From Ancylostoma caninum (Eukaryota > Nematoda > Chromadorea > Rhabditida > Ancylostomatidae): a DNA stretch of 64,000 nt. The DNA is taken from the NCBI GenBank assembly GCA_037903475.1, contig JBAJFG010000280.1, positions 248,001 through 312,000 of the forward strand. Direction: 5' to 3'. The position numbers and the translations under genes are program-made. The notes beneath the pieces are model-generated. The model saw nothing but the letters and a program-made list of their open reading frames with translations, was not told where the DNA came from and made no database searches. Positions 58,901 to 64,000 of the stretch are shown here, piece by piece (position 1 is the stretch's first letter; each line of letters opens with the position of its first letter).

Positions 58901-61153
58901 TGAAACTGCGCGATGTCTGCGATTTCGCGTTTTTTTTTCGTCGCTTCTCCATAACTCCCTTCAATCTCAACCGTTTTCAAAATTGAGCAGATATTCGGAA
59001 TCAGGATGGTCCAATCTATCTAAAGGTATGCTTAAATTTGAAAATCTCAAAATTTTTGGTGATCAACCAGCAAAATCACCAACTCGATCAGATTGACTGC
59101 GTAGCTAGCCGAACAACTGATAACGGCGATAGCCTAGTATAAACCAGTTCTTGCCAATCGTACTCTGATTTAGTGCCTACCTTTGTTGTAGGAACACTCG
59201 TTTCGGTTTATTGCCCATCCTTTCTGTGGGCTAATTCTCGCAATTGCCTGTGGATAAACACTGGAAGCAGGAAGCCCTCAAGATTCCTAGACAAGAACCA
59301 GGACTTGGACGCATCATTGAAGGGAGGGGTAATCTCACATCCACGGGTATCCAAGGGTACAGTTAAGCAGGTGTAGCAGCTAGTATAGACTAGGTCACGT
59401 GTGGGTAAACATAGTGATGGGTGATAGGGAAGGGATAAGCATGGGCAAGACAGCGTATAAATCATTGAGTGGTCTATTAACATTTAGTATGAGCTATCGC
59501 AATGTTGAACTCACACTCGAAGGATGAATCGCCGTTAGAAGGCACTTATAAAGTAGCCGAAAACATGTGGAGTTGTGGGAGCTCGACTTCAGATAACCAA
59601 ATCAGGAAAACAGACACCATTATGCGATAAGCTTTGGACCTCTCACTAAGCTTTCGAATGGCAAGCCAGCGTATAAATCATTGAGTGATTCAAATTCTGT
59701 CGTATTCCAAGCGTTGACGAAAGCAGAAATTGTGCGAGACAACCGAAAAACCCAAGAAATCAAAGCAATGCCTTCATGCATCTGGAGTTTAGACCGACAA
59801 AAAAAACCAAATAATTTTGTTACTTTAAATAACAATTTAGGAAACAATTTAAATATCCAGATATTCGAGAGTGAGAGAGCCCCGCTCTTCTTCTTTCTGA
59901 TAGGTCTTTAATGTTGGAACATTTTAAATTTCCATTTTTCGCCATTTTCGATATTCGAAATCAAAAACATTCCAGTTCGAATGAATGGAAAATTCGAATG
60001 TTCCAACATTGGAGAATAGCATCGCATGGGAGAGAAGAAGAGCTTTAGGACTTTCTCATTTTGTGAAATTACCTTTTAAAACTATGTAGTTTTTTCTCGG
60101 AACTCCCGCCGTCTTGGTCTCCTTCTCGCCGGTCTTAGGCACCGAAAAAGACGAAATGCTACGAAGGAAACCGTTCAAAAAATGGTGAAATGCTTATTAC
60201 GAAAGAGTATGTTCAATATCTTGAAGAATATAAAAATCAGGCTGTACAGCGCACGGTCCGGGAGCAGAACCGTTTCAGAGCGGGAAGTGTTAGGAGCAAC
60301 ACTCCTGATTGGTTCCGCCTTTTTTGGGCGATTCGTGTAAAGGTATGTGACAACATCACAATCACGAATTATGAAAAAAGGCGAGGCCTTTTCGTCTATC
60401 TACAAAGATATTCCAGTAGGAAACATAAACTGTGGCGTGCTATAGTCCATTCAACCGGTAGCGTGCATTGGTAGAAGGACCATGGACTGAGACGTGGTAG
60501 TTTTCAATGAATATCTAGTATGCTCTGTAGTGCTCAACCTTACCGTTTGGCTTCGCTCTACAAATGCACTAATATTGAGTTTTTTTCCAGAGGAACAGAG
60601 AGGGGTGGGAGAGAAAGAGCAGAGTGGGGATCAGAGACGGAAGAATTTACGATTAACGAATAACAGGCATCGTGGATTTTCAACGATTTACGACCTATGA
60701 AAATGGCCTGAGTTTTGTAACAGAATCGTAAATATTGACAAGAAAGGCATCTCGCCATACATAGCGCTTGTAGATACGGTGCAAATGTGCGTGATTTGTC
60801 TATGACAGCATTTCATTGCGATATCAGAGCCAAACTCGCTGTTCCACTTACAGTTTCCATTATTTAAAAGCGTCGTCTCATCCCAAAATTCATTTCAGAG
60901 ACTTTTGTAGTGGAAACCTGGTGGAGTCATGTAGATCATAGGCCCATATGAAGGTTAGAAGAACATTGAAAGCTACCTTTTGAGCTTTCTTTTCCTGATG
61001 GTGCTAGGTAGATATAGGAAGGAAGGAAGCAAGACCTGTCCACTAATCCTCTGTCTTTAGTTGAAAAGCTCTTTTATTCTATAATAATATCAACTGGTAC
61101 CCTGTAATTCGCAGGGTTCTTTTTTCGCTTTTAGGGAGCGACATCGTACAGTG
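58901..61153. other. Repeat-rich intergenic region
   Basis: No convincing gene. A 20-base sequence (AGCGTATAAATCATTGAGTG) occurs exactly twice, near 59453 and 59669. An inverted repeat with arms near 59911-59942 and 59980-60012 (AATGTTGGAACATT type) is present. A 94-codon frame at 60190-60474 has no known domain. Confidence 0.45.
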
Positions 61154-61540
61154 TTTGTGCGCAATCGGTAGAAAGTTTTCGAGCGCCCCGAGCCTGCGGC
61201 GCGTGGGCGGCGCGGCCCTCTTGTAGCAGCGGTCCGAAGTCCTCGATCAGCTGTTCGAGGACGACGCTCGTCAGTTTTTGGCCCAGGTAAGCGTGTTTCT
61301 TCGGTTTTCTTTGTTATTTGAGGTAACTTTGGACACCTGAGGCCTCGGTCTGACCAATGACATTAAAAACAATAAAAAAGGATGAATTGGGGCAAGCGCG
61401 GGAGAACGTGCAAAATGCGAGGCATGCGAGGTCATCCGATCAATATTGGTCAGATAGAGGACCGCTGCTACAAGAGGGCCGCGCCGCGCACGCGCCGCAG
61501 GCTCGGCGCGCTCGAAAACTTTCTACCGATTGCGCACAAG
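61154..61540. mobile_element. Foldback element with ~82-bp near-perfect arms
   Basis: Left arm 61154-61235 and right arm 61459-61540 are reverse complements with only a few mismatches, sharing TGCGCAATCGGTAGAAAGTT and CGCGGCCCTCTTGTAGCAGC. The ~220-base centre is unique. High arm identity suggests a young element. Confidence 0.92.
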
Positions 61541-63059
61541 GACTATACAAACCAATTATTGAATTGATGATGCCAGCTGAACCAGCTGAACTAACCCGTC
61601 TAAGGATGCGCATCGCACTCTCCTCAGCTAATAATCATAGAAGCAATGAATGCGTATGTGTTCTACACGCACAATCCCGATGAGCCTATCAAACGCTTCA
61701 TCCTCCCAAGTTTTCTCGCACCATTTCAGCGAACCCTTGAAAATAGACCTGTTTCGCTCGGTAACAGATAGAACATTCCACCATGCTGACTTCAAATACA
61801 CTGATCATCTTGAAGAAAATTCTCCCAACAGCAGCAATGGACAACAGTTCCCTAAGATCTATATTTTCGCCGGAAAAATCGAACAAAAAACCTTGTCTCT
61901 CCAGCACAATGTTATCATTCTTAAGAGAAGAAACGGAAGCACGGTGAGGAGCAGTTTCGCAGTTCATACCTATAAAAGCTTTGAAGATTTTGAGAGTTGA
62001 AGTTTTCTGGATCTCATCAGAAGTTCCCATACCTTCGGTTACGATTAAGTACAGCTCACGAAAACCAAACTTTTTGCTACGCCCATTCTTGGTGGGGACA
62101 GCGAGTGGAGAGAGTTATTGAGGGTGCAAAGAGTACATTATGTTTCATTCATGATTCATCAAGGTACGCAATCCAGTTCCAACATCTCCGCAGAAGATTA
62201 AAATTTATTCTTGCTGCAATGTCACATTTACCAAAGTGATAAAGCATGCAATGGGGAATCTAGATAAGATTTTTGATATCGCGTTTATACAATGTGAAAA
62301 GGGGTTCATTTCCGTGCAAAAACCGTTTAAGAAGAATGAAATTCCAACGAGAAAAGAAATCGCGGAAAAAAAGCCGCATTATGCAACAACATGATAACGT
62401 AAGGATGCCATCTTTTCAGTTTTCTGAATTTCGAGGACTTCCATGTAGCTCCATAAGCAGCACTGTCAGAAACACCTTTGTGTCATGGTAGGATAGCATT
62501 ACTTATTTCACATGTAAGCTCTGGTGTAATATCTTCGCTGTTGAGGAGATGTGGCTGAGCTCTTTTTGGTACAGTTCCTTTGTAATCTGTTTTATTCATG
62601 CTAGTTGGTTCCTTATTTCTTCGGAAGAAACCTCTTCAACAATACCTATTGGTACTATTTGTTTCGAAAAATCGTGAGCAATCTGTCAGAAGAACGCTCG
62701 AGATGCTCAAAGGTCTATTTTGTGAAAGACACCGCTAGGCCAAACCTCTCTTCCGACAGCTGACTCAAATTTCGATAACTTTGCTGGGGAGAAAATTCAG
62801 TAAACATCGTTCATAGGTGCCATCATCCCGCGCTCCACGTTTAATTCCAGCAAATAGAGATTCGCCTTCCAGGACAGTGTAGCACATCGTTTTTGTGTTT
62901 TTATTTTTTTTTATTTTTATTTCATTACATGGATTTATCCATGTGAAGATACAGTCTACAAACACAGTACAATACACTATGTACAACACAAATAAGTCTC
63001 AGATTATTTCATACAATTTTTTTTAATTTTAGAGAAAGAGAGACCTTTAATTACTCCTC
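61541..63059. other. Intergenic region, possible LINE tail
   Basis: No convincing gene. Near 62895-62960 the minus strand reads ATCCATGTAATGAAATAAAA followed by A-rich repeats, resembling the 3' tail of a non-LTR retrotransposon, and ACATGGATTTATCCATGT forms a small palindrome. Open frames lack domains. Confidence 0.35.
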
Positions 63060-63476
63060 AAAGGCAGAGGTCCACCTCATTCCCGTGGTTGAGCTAGTGG
63101 CAGATTCTGCATCTCCTCGACATGCTGATTTCAATGGTATACATGAATTGTCTCAAAACGGTCTTTAAACCCGTCTTCCGGTAAGGGGCCTGTAACAGTT
63201 TCCTAACCCGAGTTGACGTGTGAAGCCGTTGATCTCATCGATTGAACACGCCAAGATTCGTTGGTCACCGCGGCAGCCGTGGCAGCCAGCCAGCACAGCG
63301 ATCGAAATTTGGAGCGATCCGCCTTCGGGCTCCAAAAATATAGCCAGTTCGACCCTTTCAAAAATGGGGGTTTCGTCGCTTTTGAGCCTGTCGATGTACA
63401 TTAATGCGATCAACATGACGAGGTCTAGGATATGCTGATACTTCCAATAGGCGGAATGAGGTGGGCCCCTGCCTTT
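63060..63476. mobile_element. MITE-like element, family copy 2
   Basis: About 417 bp, collinear with 25209-25619. Ends AAAGGCAGAGGTCCACCTCA and GGAATGAGGTGGGCCC then CTGCCTTT give clear terminal inverted repeats. This copy has better-preserved TIRs and lacks the telomere-like flanks, showing that the inner element moves independently. Confidence 0.85.
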
Positions 63477-63493
63477 AAGGTTTAAGGTTTTAG

Positions 63494-63840
63494 CGATTCT
63501 GAATCTCCTCGATGCGCTTAATCCAGCGGTATATCTATAATATTACAAAGCGGTGTTGAAACCCGTTTTTAAAAATTTTTCGGGACATGATTAGGAAAAG
63601 TTTGTTGAGCAGTACTGATGCGTGAAGCCGTTATCTTCTCCGTCGGACACGTCAAGACGTGTTGGCCAACGCTATAACCGTGATGGACAACCAGCACCAT
63701 GCGGACCGCTCCGCGGAAGTGGTCCATGAACAGCACTTTCCTAGGAAAGCAGGGTTTTCGTTTTTTTTGCGTTTTGACGTACAACATTGGAATCAACGTG
63801 ACAAGAAGGTTAGAGTCTGTTGATATCTGCAACCCATGAA
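63494..63840. repeat. Diverged third copy of the 0.4-kb MITE family
   Basis: Begins GATTCTGAATCTCCTCGATG and keeps GTGAAGCCGTTATCTTCTCC, CCAGCACC and GACGTACA blocks in the same order as the two better copies, at lower similarity, directly downstream of copy 2. Its ends are not defined. Confidence 0.55.
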
Positions 63841-64000
63841 ACAAGGTGATGAAGAACGACGAAGAAGGAAGAGCCCGACGATCGAGATTTGAGGACCAGG
63901 AATTTTTGGCAGTTGTGGAAGAAAGGATGTTCGATTAGTGAGATTGTTCAGAAATGAAGCCTGCTCGTTTCACTCCAGGAAATCAGTGGTTTGCTGAACG

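Overview
The window is nuclear DNA from a nematode, most likely a clade V strongylid (hookworm-like). The evidence is: many small exons with short introns ending in TTTTCAG-type acceptors; coding starts lying 0-10 bases behind splice-acceptor-like AGs that have no obvious upstream coding exon, as expected for spliced-leader trans-splicing; a typical nematode cuticle collagen; proteins that read as close C. elegans orthologues (PAS-1, RPB-6, ATP-3, PARS-1); TTAGGC telomere-like blocks; and abundant Tc1/mariner, MITE and CR1-like debris. The species cannot be named from this sequence alone.

Layout. 0-0.6 kb: a small secreted-protein ORF on the minus strand. 0.7-19.8 kb: six same-strand housekeeping genes packed head to tail, namely a SKI3/TTC37-like TPR protein, prolyl-tRNA synthetase, RNA polymerase I subunit RPA12, proteasome alpha-6 (pas-1), the SSU-processome factor UTP14 and RNA polymerase subunit RPB6. 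20.1-23.5 kb: ATP synthase OSCP (atp-3), minus strand, convergent with rpb-6; one intron carries a complete but decayed 1.3-kb mariner. 24.7-31.2 kb: ribosomal protein S27, two coding exons split by a 6.2-kb intron full of nested repeats. 31.2-39.5 kb: a TMEM26-family membrane protein, minus strand, ten exons, convergent with rps-27 with only 62 bases between stop codons. 42.9-50.3 kb: a 12-exon secreted Cys-rich protein with one Ig-like fold and a WxxWSxC segment. 55.0-56.3 kb: a cuticle collagen. 56.3-64 kb: no convincing gene, only a CR1-like LINE remnant, foldback elements and two related copies of a ~0.4-kb repeat.

How the genes fit together: the six-gene cluster joins translation (ProRS), transcription (RPA12, RPB6), ribosome assembly (UTP14), proteolysis (PAS-1) and RNA decay (SKI3), the kind of mixed growth-related set nematodes place in operons. 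The remaining genes are spaced by repeat-rich DNA. No bacterial-type system, CRISPR array, rRNA or convincing functional tRNA was seen.

Most notable structures: a nested repeat insertion whose unoccupied version lies 18 kb away; a perfect 41-bp hairpin in the rpb-6 intron; a 213-bp-arm palindrome that includes a tRNA-like SINE head; a 20-residue OSCP insert that reads as an in-frame GC-AG intron; and an apparent AT-AG intron in the TMEM26 gene. Exon boundaries were derived by hand from frame continuity and homology and have not been tested against transcripts.
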